A stretch of DNA of 64,000 bases from Stutzerimonas stutzeri (GTDB lineage: Bacteria; Pseudomonadota; Gammaproteobacteria; Pseudomonadales; Pseudomonadaceae): positions 62,001 through 126,000 of the forward strand of contig NZ_JAMOIH010000015.1 of assembly GCF_024448955.1 (NCBI RefSeq). Direction: 5' to 3'. The position numbers were made by a program, and so were the translations under genes. The notes beneath the pieces were generated by a model. That model was not told the DNA's origin and searched no databases. It saw nothing but the letters and a program-made list of their open reading frames with translations. Below, piece after piece: positions 17,944 through 26,255 of the stretch (the stretch's first letter is position 1; each line of letters opens with the position of its first letter).

Positions 17944-18971
17944 GACACGATTTCCTTCGACTCGATCCGGATCGGCTGAGCGAACGCCACGGAAAGGTGG
18001 CTGCTGCCGACGACACTACGCTGCTGAGGGGAAAGAGCGACCGCATCGGCCGCGGAATTAAGCGCCGGATTCAGCGGGTGGGCGGCCGGCTGGATCTGCG
18101 CGCGCGGCTCGACCGGACTCGGTGCCGCGGCACGCAGATCGTTGAGGATGTTGCGGGTGTAATTCCGAGTTTCCGCGTAGGGAATCTTCTGTACCCAGGC
18201 AGTCATGCCGATCTCGCCCTTGCGCGGGTCGCCGTGACTCTTCAACCACTCGTCGACTTTGCCGGGGCCGGCGTTGTAGGCAGCCAGCGCCAGCGCCTGA
18301 TGACCGTCGTAACGGTCAAGCATCTTGCTCAGATAGGCGCTGCCCAGGCGCTTGTTGTACTCGGCATCGCTGGTCAGGCGCGCCTCGCTGAACGGCAGGC
18401 CGAGCTCGGCCGCCATGTCGCGTGCGGTACCCGGCATCAGCTGCATCAGGCCGCGCGCGCCCTTGGACGAGACCGCCGCGATGTTGCCGCTCGATTCGTG
18501 CTTGATCACGCTGTCGACCAGCGACTTGAAGCCAGCCTTGCCGCTTTCCCAGGCACTATCAAGCGCCTCGACTCCCCGCTGCCAGGTGCCACGTAGCGCA
18601 TGCAGGCCGCCCGCCTGCAGGCCGCTACCAGCGTTGCCGGCCAGGGCAGTCGGCGCGGGCGTCGTGCCGGGTGCATCGCCGCTCAACTGCTGCACCAGCA
18701 TGTCGGCGATACCGGTCTGCCGCTTGCCGGCCAGGGTGTCGGCCAGCACTTCGTCGTAGAAGTCGCGCATGGTGTCCAGCTCGCGGCTGCGCATGGGGTT
18801 GCCCGCGCCGAGCACGTCACCGGCCTTGCGCATCTGCTTGAGGATCTGCTGCAGAAACATCGCTTCGAACTGCTCGGCAACGACTTCCAGTTGCTGACGC
18901 CGGGCCGCATTCGGGCCGTCGGCGCGCTGGCGCAGGGTATTGAGGTGCTGTGGGAGAGAAACGATGCTCAT
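17940..18971 (-). CDS. flgJ: FlgJ rod cap with SLT-type lytic transglycosylase domain
   Basis: 343 residues with two domains. Residues about 25-75 are the rod-binding domain (QFEAMFLQQILKQMRKAGDV..MRSRELDTMRDFYDE). Residues about 145-275 are a lysozyme-like SLT domain: IKHESSGN with catalytic E159, then GARGLMQLMPGTA and ALAAYNAGPGKVDEWL. FlgJ caps the growing rod and opens the peptidoglycan. The well-known gamma-proteobacterial FlgJ carries a glucosaminidase (GH73) domain at this position, so a transglycosylase here is a different solution. It is followed by flgK with a four-base overlap. Confidence 0.93.
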   Translation of the reverse strand: MSIVSLPQHLNTLRQRADGPNAARRQQLEVVAEQFEAMFLQQILKQMRKAGDVLGAGNPMRSRELDTMRDFYDEVLADTLAGKRQTGIADMLVQQLSGDAPGTTPAPTALAGNAGSGLQAGGLHALRGTWQRGVEALDSAWESGKAGFKSLVDSVIKHESSGNIAAVSSKGARGLMQLMPGTARDMAAELGLPFSEARLTSDAEYNKRLGSAYLSKMLDRYDGHQALALAAYNAGPGKVDEWLKSHGDPRKGEIGMTAWVQKIPYAETRNYTRNILNDLRAAAPSPVEPRAQIQPAAHPLNPALNSAADAVALSPQQRSVVGSSHLSVAFAQPIRIESKEIVS

Positions 18972-19033
18972 GGTCGCCTTGGAACCTGTTCAAATCTGCT
19001 GCGCGTCGGGCCTGTCCGGTCAAGGACAAGCGC

Positions 19034-20146
19034 TTACATCACGATCAGTTCCGCATTCAGTGCGCCGGCGCGTTCCAGCGACTGCAGAATGCTCATCACG
19101 TCGTCCGGCGTAGCGCCGAGACTGTTGATGGTGTTGATGATGCTTTCCAGGCTGGCGCCTTCTGGCCACTTGAACATGGCCTTGCGGTCCTGCTCGATGG
19201 CGACATCGGACTGCGGCGTGACCACGGTTTCGCCGCCGGCAAAGGCATTCGGCTGGCTGACCTGTGGGCGCTCGCTGATGGTCACGGTCAAGCTGCCATG
19301 GGCGACCGCCGCGGCTTTTACCCGCACGCCCTGGCCGACCACCACAGTCCCGGTGCGGCTGTTGAACACCACCTTCGGCCGAGTGCGGCCCTCTTCCACT
19401 TCCAGCCGTTCGAGCATGGCCATGAAGCTCATGCGCTGGGTGCTGGTGACCGGTGCGCGGATGGAAATCTTGGTGGCATTGAGGGCCGTGGCGGTGCCCT
19501 TGCCGAAGTAGGCGTCGACCGCATCGACTACTCGGGTCACGGTCTGGAAGCTCGGCTGGCGTACGTTGAGCATCACGTCCGGGCGCTCGGTGAAATCGCT
19601 GGGAATCATCCGCTCGACCGTCGCGCCGTTGGGAATCAGCCCGCTGTTGGAAGTATTGATCGCGACCTTGGAGCCGCTGGCGCCCTCGGCGTTAACGCCA
19701 CCGACGATCACCGCGCCCTGGGCCAATGCATAGATCTCGCCATCAACACCCTGCAGCGGGGTCATCAGCAGCTGGCCACCGCGCAGGCTCTTGGCATCAC
19801 CCAACGAGGAGACGGTGACATCCACGGTCTGGCCGGCGCTGTAGGACGGCGGCACGGTAGCGGTGATGGTCACCGCAGCGACGTTCTTCAGCTTCGGATC
19901 GACGTTCGGCGGCAGGTTTACGCCGAACTGCTTGATCATGTTCGTCACCGACTGGCTGGTGAACTTGACCTGGTTCTTGTCGCCCGTGCCGTCGAGGCCG
20001 ACCACCAGACCGTAGCCGATCAGCTGGTTGCCGCGAATGCCCTCGACATCCACCAGGTCCATCAGCGGCACGGCCTGGGCCGGCAATTGCCAGCACAGGG
20101 CGACGGCGGCTAAAAACAGCTTCAGGGATCGCATCGGGCTAGTCAT
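19034..20146 (-). CDS. flgI: P-ring protein FlgI
   Basis: 370 residues with an N-terminal signal peptide (about 1-25, LKLFLAAVALCWQLPAQA). The mature start VPLMDLVDVEGIRGNQLIGYGLVVGLDGTGD and the GGQLLMTPLQGVDGEIYALAQGA block are diagnostic. It forms the ring around the rod in the peptidoglycan layer and needs FlgA as chaperone. A downstream in-frame ATG at 20134 is an equally plausible start, and neither has a strong ribosome site. Confidence 0.95.
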   Translation of the reverse strand: MTSPMRSLKLFLAAVALCWQLPAQAVPLMDLVDVEGIRGNQLIGYGLVVGLDGTGDKNQVKFTSQSVTNMIKQFGVNLPPNVDPKLKNVAAVTITATVPPSYSAGQTVDVTVSSLGDAKSLRGGQLLMTPLQGVDGEIYALAQGAVIVGGVNAEGASGSKVAINTSNSGLIPNGATVERMIPSDFTERPDVMLNVRQPSFQTVTRVVDAVDAYFGKGTATALNATKISIRAPVTSTQRMSFMAMLERLEVEEGRTRPKVVFNSRTGTVVVGQGVRVKAAAVAHGSLTVTISERPQVSQPNAFAGGETVVTPQSDVAIEQDRKAMFKWPEGASLESIINTINSLGATPDDVMSILQSLERAGALNAELIVM

Positions 20147-20160
20147 TCAGGGGCTATCAC

Positions 20161-20826
20161 TTAAAGAGGGAACAGCGGCGACGCGAAGAACCGCGTCAGC
20201 CAGCCGGCCGAATTGCTGTCGTTGAGCACGCCGCGCCCGGCGTAGGAAATCTTCGCGTTGGCCACGCTTTGCGAAGACACCTGGTTGTAGCGGTTGATGT
20301 CGTCGATGCGCACCAGCCCGGCGAGCCGAATGAATTCGTCGCCCTGGTTCAAACGCAGGGCTTTTTCGCCCTTGATCAGCAGCGTGCCGTTGGGCAGTAC
20401 GCGATGCACGGTCACGGCGATGGAACCGCGCAGGGTGTTCTGCTGCGAACTCTTGGCCGAACCGTTGAATTCACGCTCGGCGCCGGCCGATGTCTCGACG
20501 TCCGGGTAGGTCTTGCCAAGCACCGTGGGAATACCAATGCCGACGCTCGATTCCTTGCCGAAGCTGGTACCGGCGCTCTTGCTCGACTGGGTGGACTCGT
20601 CGAGCACCACAGTAAGGATGTCGCCGACCCGCACCGCGCGCTTGTCGCTGATCAGCGAGCCGCTGTAGCCGGAGCGGAACAGGCCGCCACCGGTTGTCGG
20701 TGGCAGGCTGTAGTCCAGTTCCAACGGCTCGAACTCGGTCGACGGCTCTTCCGGCAGCATCTCGTTGAAGCTGGCGCAGCCGCCGAGAAGGGTCAGCACG
20801 ACGAGCAGAACAGGGGTACGCATCAT
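20161..20826 (-). CDS. flgH: L-ring lipoprotein FlgH
   Basis: 221 residues. A lipoprotein signal ends in the lipobox LGGC, so the protein should be anchored in the outer membrane. The core motifs SLISDKRAVRVGDILTVVLDE, SIAVTVHRVLPNGTLLIKGEK and LAGLVRIDDI are those of FlgH. It forms the outer-membrane ring that lets the rod turn. It lies between flgG and flgI with short gaps. Confidence 0.95.
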   Translation of the reverse strand: MMRTPVLLVVLTLLGGCASFNEMLPEEPSTEFEPLELDYSLPPTTGGGLFRSGYSGSLISDKRAVRVGDILTVVLDESTQSSKSAGTSFGKESSVGIGIPTVLGKTYPDVETSAGAEREFNGSAKSSQQNTLRGSIAVTVHRVLPNGTLLIKGEKALRLNQGDEFIRLAGLVRIDDINRYNQVSSQSVANAKISYAGRGVLNDSNSAGWLTRFFASPLFPL

Positions 20827-20831
20827 TGTTC

Positions 20832-21617
20832 TCAGACGGTCTGGTTGAGGAACTGCTGCATGCCGCTGGCGGCATCGAGCACCTTGGCGTTGGCCTCGTA
20901 GGCGCGCTGGATGGCGATCATCGCCACCATGGCCTCGACCACCTGCACGTTGGACCCTTCCAGCACGCCCTGCTTGAGCTGGCCAAGACCTTCTTCGCCC
21001 GGCACGCCTTCCACCGGCTCGCCACTGGCTACGGTTTCGCGGTAGAGATTGCCGCCCAGCGCTTCCAGCCCGCCCGGGTTGGTGAAATTGACCAGGGTAA
21101 TCTGGCCCAGCTCAGACGGCAGGGTGTCCCCAGCCAGGACTGCGGTGACAATGCCATCTGCGCCGACGGTGAAGCCGGTAGCGCCTTGCGGTACTTCGAT
21201 GGCCGGCGCCAGAGGCAGGCCTTGGGCATTGACCATCATGCCTTCGGCATTGAGTTGGAACTGGCCGTTCTCGGTGTAGAGCAGGTCGCCGTTGGGCGCC
21301 TCGACCTGGAAGAAGCCACGCCCGACGATCGCCAGGTCCATTGGCTGGCCGGTGGTCTGGATGCTGCCTTCGGTGAACACTTTCTGCGTACCGGCAACTC
21401 GCACGCCGCTGCCCAGCTGAATGCCGGACGGCACGGTGTTGATCTCGTCAGCCTGGGCGCCCGGCTGCTTTTCGATGCTGTAGAACAGATCCTCGAAGAC
21501 CGCGCGGTCGCTCTTGAAGCCATTAGTGTTGACGTTCGCCAGGTTGTTGGCCACGGTCGCCATGGCGGTGTCCTGGGCGGCCAGGCCAGTCTTGCTGACC
21601 CATAGTGCGGAATTCAT
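20832..21617 (-). CDS. flgG: Distal rod protein FlgG
   Basis: 261 residues. The N-terminus contains AAQDTAMATVANNLANVNTNGFK, the axial protein motif, and the C-terminus VVEAMVAMIAIQRAYEANAKVLDAASG is typical of FlgG. Length equals that of other FlgG proteins. It assembles the distal rod across the periplasm. Confidence 0.95.
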   Translation of the reverse strand: MNSALWVSKTGLAAQDTAMATVANNLANVNTNGFKSDRAVFEDLFYSIEKQPGAQADEINTVPSGIQLGSGVRVAGTQKVFTEGSIQTTGQPMDLAIVGRGFFQVEAPNGDLLYTENGQFQLNAEGMMVNAQGLPLAPAIEVPQGATGFTVGADGIVTAVLAGDTLPSELGQITLVNFTNPGGLEALGGNLYRETVASGEPVEGVPGEEGLGQLKQGVLEGSNVQVVEAMVAMIAIQRAYEANAKVLDAASGMQQFLNQTV

Positions 21618-21631
21618 GCGTTATCTCCCGA

Positions 21632-22360
21632 TCAGCTGCCGCGGATCATTCGGTTGCCGGCGTCGGAGAGATCCTCGGCGGCTTTCATCATCTTCACCTG
21701 GGTTTCGAACAGGCGGTTGAGGCTCATGGTCGAGGCCAGCTCGTCGATGGCGGATACGTTGCTCGACTCGAGAAAGCCGCTGGCCAGGCGCACGTCCTCG
21801 CTAGGTGCGGCGGGCTCGCCATTGCGTGTCACCAACAGGCCAGCTTCGTTCTTCATCAGGTCTGCCGCCGGCACGTCGACTAAGCGGATGCGGTCGACCT
21901 CGGCCATCATCCAGTCGCCTGGCGCCATGATCGACACGGTACCGTCGTTGCCGATTTCCACCCGGTCATGCTCGGGCAGCTCGATCGGCCCGCCCTCGCC
22001 CATCACGGCACGGCCGTTGAGGGTCAGGCGACCCTCGGCGTCGATCTGCATACTGCCCTGGCGGGTATAGGCTTCGCCCTCGCCGTCCTGCAACACGATC
22101 AAACCGGCGCCCTTGACGGCGAAATCCAGTTCGCGACCGGTCGCGATCATCGGGCCTGCAGCCAGGTTGACGCCGTTGTTCTCGACCACCGCCATGTGCC
22201 GGCTGTCGTAGCCGTAGCCCTCGACCGCGACCGCCTGGGCACGCTCCATGTCCGCGCGAAAGCCCGGCGTGTTGACGTTGGCGAGGTTGTTCGAGCGCAC
22301 CGTCAGCGACATCATCGTGCGGCTGGCGGCGGTCATCGCCGTGTATCCCAAACGATCCAT
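21632..22360 (-). CDS. flgF: Proximal rod protein FlgF
   Basis: 242 residues. It starts MDRLGYTAMTAASRTM with the ANVNTPGFRADMERAQA motif, which is FlgF-like, and ends with AIDELASTMSLNRLFETQVKMMK. It forms part of the proximal rod. Fourteen bases separate it from flgG downstream. Confidence 0.94.
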   Translation of the reverse strand: MDRLGYTAMTAASRTMMSLTVRSNNLANVNTPGFRADMERAQAVAVEGYGYDSRHMAVVENNGVNLAAGPMIATGRELDFAVKGAGLIVLQDGEGEAYTRQGSMQIDAEGRLTLNGRAVMGEGGPIELPEHDRVEIGNDGTVSIMAPGDWMMAEVDRIRLVDVPAADLMKNEAGLLVTRNGEPAAPSEDVRLASGFLESSNVSAIDELASTMSLNRLFETQVKMMKAAEDLSDAGNRMIRGS

Positions 22361-22369
22361 GAATCAGCC

Positions 22370-23560
22370 TCAGATGGCGTTGAACAGAACCTGGGTCAGT
22401 TCCTTGTTGGTGGAAATGACCTGGGTGTTGGCCTGGTAGTTACGCTGGCCTTCCATCAGGCCCACCAGTTGTTGGGTCAGGTCGACGTTTGAGCTTTCCA
22501 GCGCGCCGGACGCCAGGCTGCCGTACTGGCCGATACCCGGCGCGCCGAGCATGGCCGCGCCGGAGTCGGCGGTTTCGGTCCAGGCGGTGCCGCTGATGTT
22601 CTTCAGGCCTTCGGCGTTGACGAAGCTGGCCAGCACCACCTGACCCTGCAGCAGGCGCTCGCCGTTGGAATAACTGGCGTAGACCTTGCCGTCCTTCTCG
22701 ACACTCATGCCGGTCTGCTCGCCCGCGGCGTAGCCGGTGGCGCGGTTGCCAGTGACGCTGAATTCGGAGCCGTACTGGCTGGTGCCGCTGTAGTCGAGCT
22801 GGATGTTCAGCGGATCGACGCCGCCACCCGGTGCGGCTGTCAGCGGCACAGGGCCGATCGGCCCGGTGAGCGAACCGGCACCATCGAAGGTCAGCGGCTG
22901 AGCTGCGCCGGCCAGCGCCGCGCCATCAATGTAGTAGTGCGCGTTCCAGGCATTATCGGCGGTCTTGACGAAATACTGGGTCAGGGTGTGTTCCTTGCCC
23001 TGAGAGTCGAACAGCTTGGTGGTGTAAGTGGAGTTGTAGCTGTCCGCCACCAGCGGATCGAAGCCCACGGCTGGCACATCCTGGTTGGCATCGAGGTTGG
23101 CGACGAAGCTCAGGCCATCGGTGGCCTTGGCCGGTATTCCGCCGGACTTGAGTTGCAGATCGCTCACCGTACCGGTCTGCAGATTGCCGGTGGCATCGGC
23201 CGGATAGCCCTGCAGGCGCTGGCCCAGGCTGTTGGTCAGGTAGCTGTCCTTGTCGGTGCCGAATACGCCAGCACGGGTATAGGACACGTCACCGTTGCTG
23301 GCGCGGGTGACGAAGAAGCCGCCACCGGAAATTGCGAGGTCGAGGCTGCGATTGGTGGTGGTCAGCGCGCCGCCCTGGCTGATGCTCTGGGTGGTGCCGG
23401 TGACTTCGACGCCCATCGCCTGGCTTTCGGCATAGAGGCTGCCGAAATCGGTACGCGAGGATTTGAATCCGACGGTGCCGGAGTTGGCGATGTTGTTACC
23501 GATGGTGTTGAGTTGTTCGTTGACGGCGGACAGGCCGGTCAGGGCGATATTGAAGCTCAT
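22370..23560 (-). CDS. flgE: Hook protein FlgE
   Basis: 396 residues. The N-terminus MSFNIALTGLSAVNEQLNTIG..SGTVGFKSSRTDF and the C-terminus LMEGQRNYQANTQVISTNKELTQVLFNA are the conserved hook protein ends. The middle is a variable domain. It polymerises into the universal joint, with FlgD as scaffold and FliK controlling the length. Confidence 0.95.
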   Translation of the reverse strand: MSFNIALTGLSAVNEQLNTIGNNIANSGTVGFKSSRTDFGSLYAESQAMGVEVTGTTQSISQGGALTTTNRSLDLAISGGGFFVTRASNGDVSYTRAGVFGTDKDSYLTNSLGQRLQGYPADATGNLQTGTVSDLQLKSGGIPAKATDGLSFVANLDANQDVPAVGFDPLVADSYNSTYTTKLFDSQGKEHTLTQYFVKTADNAWNAHYYIDGAALAGAAQPLTFDGAGSLTGPIGPVPLTAAPGGGVDPLNIQLDYSGTSQYGSEFSVTGNRATGYAAGEQTGMSVEKDGKVYASYSNGERLLQGQVVLASFVNAEGLKNISGTAWTETADSGAAMLGAPGIGQYGSLASGALESSNVDLTQQLVGLMEGQRNYQANTQVISTNKELTQVLFNAI

Positions 23561-23605
23561 GGGCTGATCTCGATGCGATAAGTGGATGACAGGCGAGCGT
23601 CTGGC

Positions 23606-24286
23606 TCAGCCGCCGAGCAGGCCGACCTCGGTCTGGGCGAACTCGAGAATGTTGTAGAAAGGCACCGAGCCGACACCCCGCACCTGCAACACTGGGCCCT
23701 CGGCGCTGACGCGTACGTTGGAAACTTCACCGGCCACTTCCACCTGCGGGAACTCACCGTTTTCCGTCTCGACACTGACGCTGTACTGGCCGTCGCGCAG
23801 CCCGAGCTTGGCCGGGTCGATGGTGAAGGGCACCTTGCCGGCGGATTGGCCGCCCAGCTCGATGCGCGTCTGCGTGCCATTGGAATCGGTCAGCACCAAT
23901 GCCGTGCGGGTCGAGGCGTGGCCCAGTTCGAACTGGCCATCGACGGCCTGCCCGCTGAGGTCCAGCGACTCGACCGCGACGCTCACCTGCTGGCCAACCA
24001 GACCGGCGGCGGTCAGCGTCTGCAGGTTGTCGGTCAGCACCAAGTTGCTCTGCATCAGGCTGGACATGTTCTCCATGCTCTTGACCTGCGACATCGCCGA
24101 GTACTGGTTGAGGAACTCGGTGCTGTCCACCGGCTTGGTCGGATCCTGGTTCTTGATCTGCGCGACCATCAGGCTGATGAAGTTATTCTCCATCGTGGCG
24201 GCATCGCTAACGTTCACCGCGCGCTTGACCTGATCGATGGCGTTACTGGCCAGGCTGCCGTCCAGTGCGGAATTGACAGTGGTCAT
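23606..24286 (-). CDS. flgD: Hook scaffold protein FlgD
   Basis: 226 residues. Near the N-terminus, FISLMVAQIKNQDPTKPVDSTEFLNQYSAMSQVKSMENM is the FlgD signature. The C-terminal half is a beta-rich FlgD Tudor/FNIII-like region. It caps the growing hook. Its start codon overlaps the stop of flgC (shared base 24286). Confidence 0.94.
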   Translation of the reverse strand: MTTVNSALDGSLASNAIDQVKRAVNVSDAATMENNFISLMVAQIKNQDPTKPVDSTEFLNQYSAMSQVKSMENMSSLMQSNLVLTDNLQTLTAAGLVGQQVSVAVESLDLSGQAVDGQFELGHASTRTALVLTDSNGTQTRIELGGQSAGKVPFTIDPAKLGLRDGQYSVSVETENGEFPQVEVAGEVSNVRVSAEGPVLQVRGVGSVPFYNILEFAQTEVGLLGG

Positions 24287-24714
24287 CAGGCGTCTCCCAG
24301 TCGTAGCAGGCTCTGCTGCATGCTTTTCACGCGGTTGAGCACCTCGACGCCGGTTTCGAAGCTGCGCGTGGCCGACATCATGTCGGTCATCTCTTCGATC
24401 TGGTTGATATCGGGGTAGTAGACGTAGCCCTCGCCATCGGCCAGCGGATTGCCCGGCTCGTAGCGGCGCTTGGGCTCGGCGCCCGAGGTGACCACATCGA
24501 GCACCTGCACATGGGCGCCGCCGAGGCCGACGCCACGGGTCAGCGAATTGTTCTCGTACACCGCGGCGAACATCGGTTTGCGCGCCTGATAGACATCGGC
24601 CGGGTTGGCGGCTGCCGAATCGGTGTTGGCCAGGTTGCTGGCCACGGTATTGAGGCGCACGGTCTGCGCGTTCATGGCCGAACCGGCGATGCGGTAGATG
24701 GAATCGAATGACAT
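24286..24714 (-). CDS. flgC: Proximal rod protein FlgC
   Basis: 142 residues. FDSIYRIAGSAMNAQTVRLNTVASNLANTDSAA and the C-terminal DINQIEEMTDMMSATRSFETGVEVLNRVKSM are FlgC motifs. It follows flgB by four bases. Confidence 0.95.
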   Translation of the reverse strand: MSFDSIYRIAGSAMNAQTVRLNTVASNLANTDSAAANPADVYQARKPMFAAVYENNSLTRGVGLGGAHVQVLDVVTSGAEPKRRYEPGNPLADGEGYVYYPDINQIEEMTDMMSATRSFETGVEVLNRVKSMQQSLLRLGDA

Positions 24715-24718
24715 GGCT

Positions 24719-25084
24719 TCAACGTCCCTCGATGGCTTGCTTCAAACCACGAAATTTCATCGTGACGAAGGTCAGGCTGGTCTGGAAATCCATGGAGTTG
24801 CGTGAGAACTGCGCCTGCTCGGTCGACAGCTCGACGGTGTTGCCATCCTGCGAGGCCTGGCTCGGCACACGAAACAGCAGGCGCGGATCGGTGCCGGCAA
24901 CGCTCATGCGCGGCGAGGTAGCGCTTTCGAGCCGCTGCATTTCCTTGCTGAAGTCGATGTCCCGCGCTTGGAAGCCGGGGGTGTCTTCGTTGGCCAGGTT
25001 CGCTGCGAGAATCTCGCTGCGTTGCATGCGTAGGCCCAGTGCGCGCTCATGAACGCCCAGCGCCTCATCAATCCGTATACTCAT
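24719..25084 (-). CDS. flgB: Proximal rod protein FlgB
   Basis: 121 residues from the ATG at 25084 (MSIRIDEALGVHERALGLRM), preceded by AAGGG; a longer open frame to 25171 has no support. RSEILAANLANEDTPGFQARDIDF is the FlgB axial motif. As the first gene of the eleven-gene rod/hook block plus lafW, it should set expression of the operon. A sigma-54-like site lies 60 bases upstream. Confidence 0.94.
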   Translation of the reverse strand: MSIRIDEALGVHERALGLRMQRSEILAANLANEDTPGFQARDIDFSKEMQRLESATSPRMSVAGTDPRLLFRVPSQASQDGNTVELSTEQAQFSRNSMDFQTSLTFVTMKFRGLKQAIEGR

Positions 25085-25141
25085 TCCGATACCCTTGCAA
25101 CCTGAGCAGGCTGAATCCAGCCCACCGCTTTTGCATGGGAA

Positions 25142-25158
25142 TTGCAGAAAGCGTGCCG
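25142..25158 (-). promoter_or_regulatory. Candidate sigma-54 promoter of the flgB operon
   Basis: On the minus strand the site reads CGGCACG-CTTT-CTGCA, compared with the consensus TGGCACG-N4-TTGCA. The essential GG (25157-25156) and GC (25145-25144) are exactly ten bases apart. The predicted transcript would start near 25132, about 48 bases before the flgB ATG. LafK, encoded in the same locus, is the obvious activator. The match was made by eye only. Confidence 0.55.
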
Positions 25159-25182
25159 AAGCCGTATCCACAAGGTAATCCT

Positions 25183-25986
25183 TTGATTTACATAGAAAAC
25201 TCTACAGAGAACAGGGCGCGCACCAAGCGTATTTTTCCGCTTGGCAAAGCGCGATCGAGCGGAAGCGGAAAAGCCCCTTCCGCCTGCTTCGTCGCCATGC
25301 TGCTGTTGTTGGCCATACCGGTCGAGGCTCGCGCTGACGCCACGACTCAGGCCCGGCAGGCGGTGGAAAATCATCTGCGGCAGATGCTCGAGCAACAGGC
25401 CGCGCGCCAGGGCTGGCACGGCATGCAACTGCGCTACGACATCAGCGTGCCGACCAGCTCGTCCAACCTGCCGACGTGCTCCGAGACGTTGCAGGTCCAC
25501 GCCACCGGCGAGGCGCCTTCGGCCATGGAGCGGCAACAGCTGCGGATTCGCTGCCCCGATGCACCCGGCTGGTCACTGAACGCCACCGGCCAGGCTCACG
25601 TATTCCTGCCTGCCGTTCACGCTGAAGGCATTATCGACCGCGGCCAGACCCTGACCGCCAACGATCTCAAGCTGCAGCGCATCAACATCGCCAAAGCCCG
25701 CCGCGGCTACTACAACCGCCTCGATGAAGTGGTCGGCCTGGCCGCCAAACGCCGCATCCGCGCCGGCCAGACCATCACCCCGGCCCTGCTTGAGCAGGCC
25801 ATGGCCGTCAAACGCGGCGAGCCGGTAAAGATCGTCGCCAACAACGAGGGCATCGAAGCTTCCACCTCCGGCGAAGCCCTCGCCGACGGCCAGCCAGGCG
25901 ACGTCATCCGCGTACGCAATGTGCGCAGCGGGAAGGTGATCGATGCGAAGGTAATAGAAGAAGGGATTGTGACAAGTACGTTTTAA
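25183..25986 (+). CDS. flgA: P-ring assembly chaperone FlgA
   Basis: About 267 residues from a TTG at 25183 that has AAGG seven bases upstream. Other in-frame starts are ATG 25135 (no ribosome site) and ATG 25297, which lies at the hydrophobic core of the signal peptide (MLLLLAIPVEARA). The C-terminal SAF domain is clear: VHAEGIIDRGQTLTANDL, AKRRIRAGQTITPALL and the end GDVIRVRNVRSGKVIDAKVIEEG. FlgA acts in the periplasm to help FlgI form the P ring. It is divergent from flgB, with the regulatory region between them. Confidence 0.88.
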   Translation: MIYIENSTENRARTKRIFPLGKARSSGSGKAPSACFVAMLLLLAIPVEARADATTQARQAVENHLRQMLEQQAARQGWHGMQLRYDISVPTSSSNLPTCSETLQVHATGEAPSAMERQQLRIRCPDAPGWSLNATGQAHVFLPAVHAEGIIDRGQTLTANDLKLQRINIAKARRGYYNRLDEVVGLAAKRRIRAGQTITPALLEQAMAVKRGEPVKIVANNEGIEASTSGEALADGQPGDVIRVRNVRSGKVIDAKVIEEGIVTSTF

Positions 25987-26026
25987 AGGGCTGCCAAGAG
26001 ACCATCACGAGTTTCGGCAATGCAAA

Positions 26027-26076
26027 CGGGGCGGGACGCAGTTTTACTCTGCTTTTTTTGTGAGAGACCCGCCCCG
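26027..26076 (+). terminator. Hairpin after flgA, possible terminator
   Basis: CGGGGCGGG at 26027-26035 pairs perfectly with CCCGCCCCG at 26068-26076, nine base pairs. Inside the loop a smaller GCAG/CTGC hairpin is followed at once by seven T residues, which resembles a weak intrinsic terminator. It could stop flgA transcription ahead of the first flagellin gene. Confidence 0.45.
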
Positions 26077-26153
26077 AGGCGAAGTTTGGCGTTGAGCCGG
26101 CAACGAAGTTCGTGTCGCTGCGGGCGCGCTTCTTACAAGCAAAATCAAAAAAT

Positions 26154-26178
26154 ATTTGACGTCAGGATTTAATCCTTC
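26154..26178 (+). promoter_or_regulatory. AT-rich motif upstream of the first flagellin, shared with the fliM upstream region
   Basis: ATTTGA at 26154-26159 is followed six bases later by GATTTAATCCTTC at 26166-26178. The same 13-mer, preceded by ATTTGA at a spacing of eight, lies upstream of fliM (45196-45222). It is 78 bases ahead of the flagellin ATG. Downstream, GTCGCCTT (about 26188) also occurs in the candidate sigma-28 site of fliD. I could not identify a convincing TAAA/GCCGATAA promoter here. Confidence 0.35.
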
Positions 26179-26255
26179 GATTGGGCTGTCGCCTTACCTT
26201 TTCAGCAGGCAGTCAAGCCAGCTCCTAACAGCCAATCGCACGAAGGATGATCACC

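Noticed and set aside
26027..26076. Riboswitch or attenuator in the flgA-flagellin gap
   Set aside because: The structure is a plain hairpin with a T-rich loop. No known riboswitch core is visible, so only a possible terminator is claimed.
26088..26101. A GG-N10-GC pattern ahead of the first flagellin
   Set aside because: Only the GG and GC pairs fit; the rest of the -24 and -12 elements do not. Lateral flagellins are normally sigma-28 genes.
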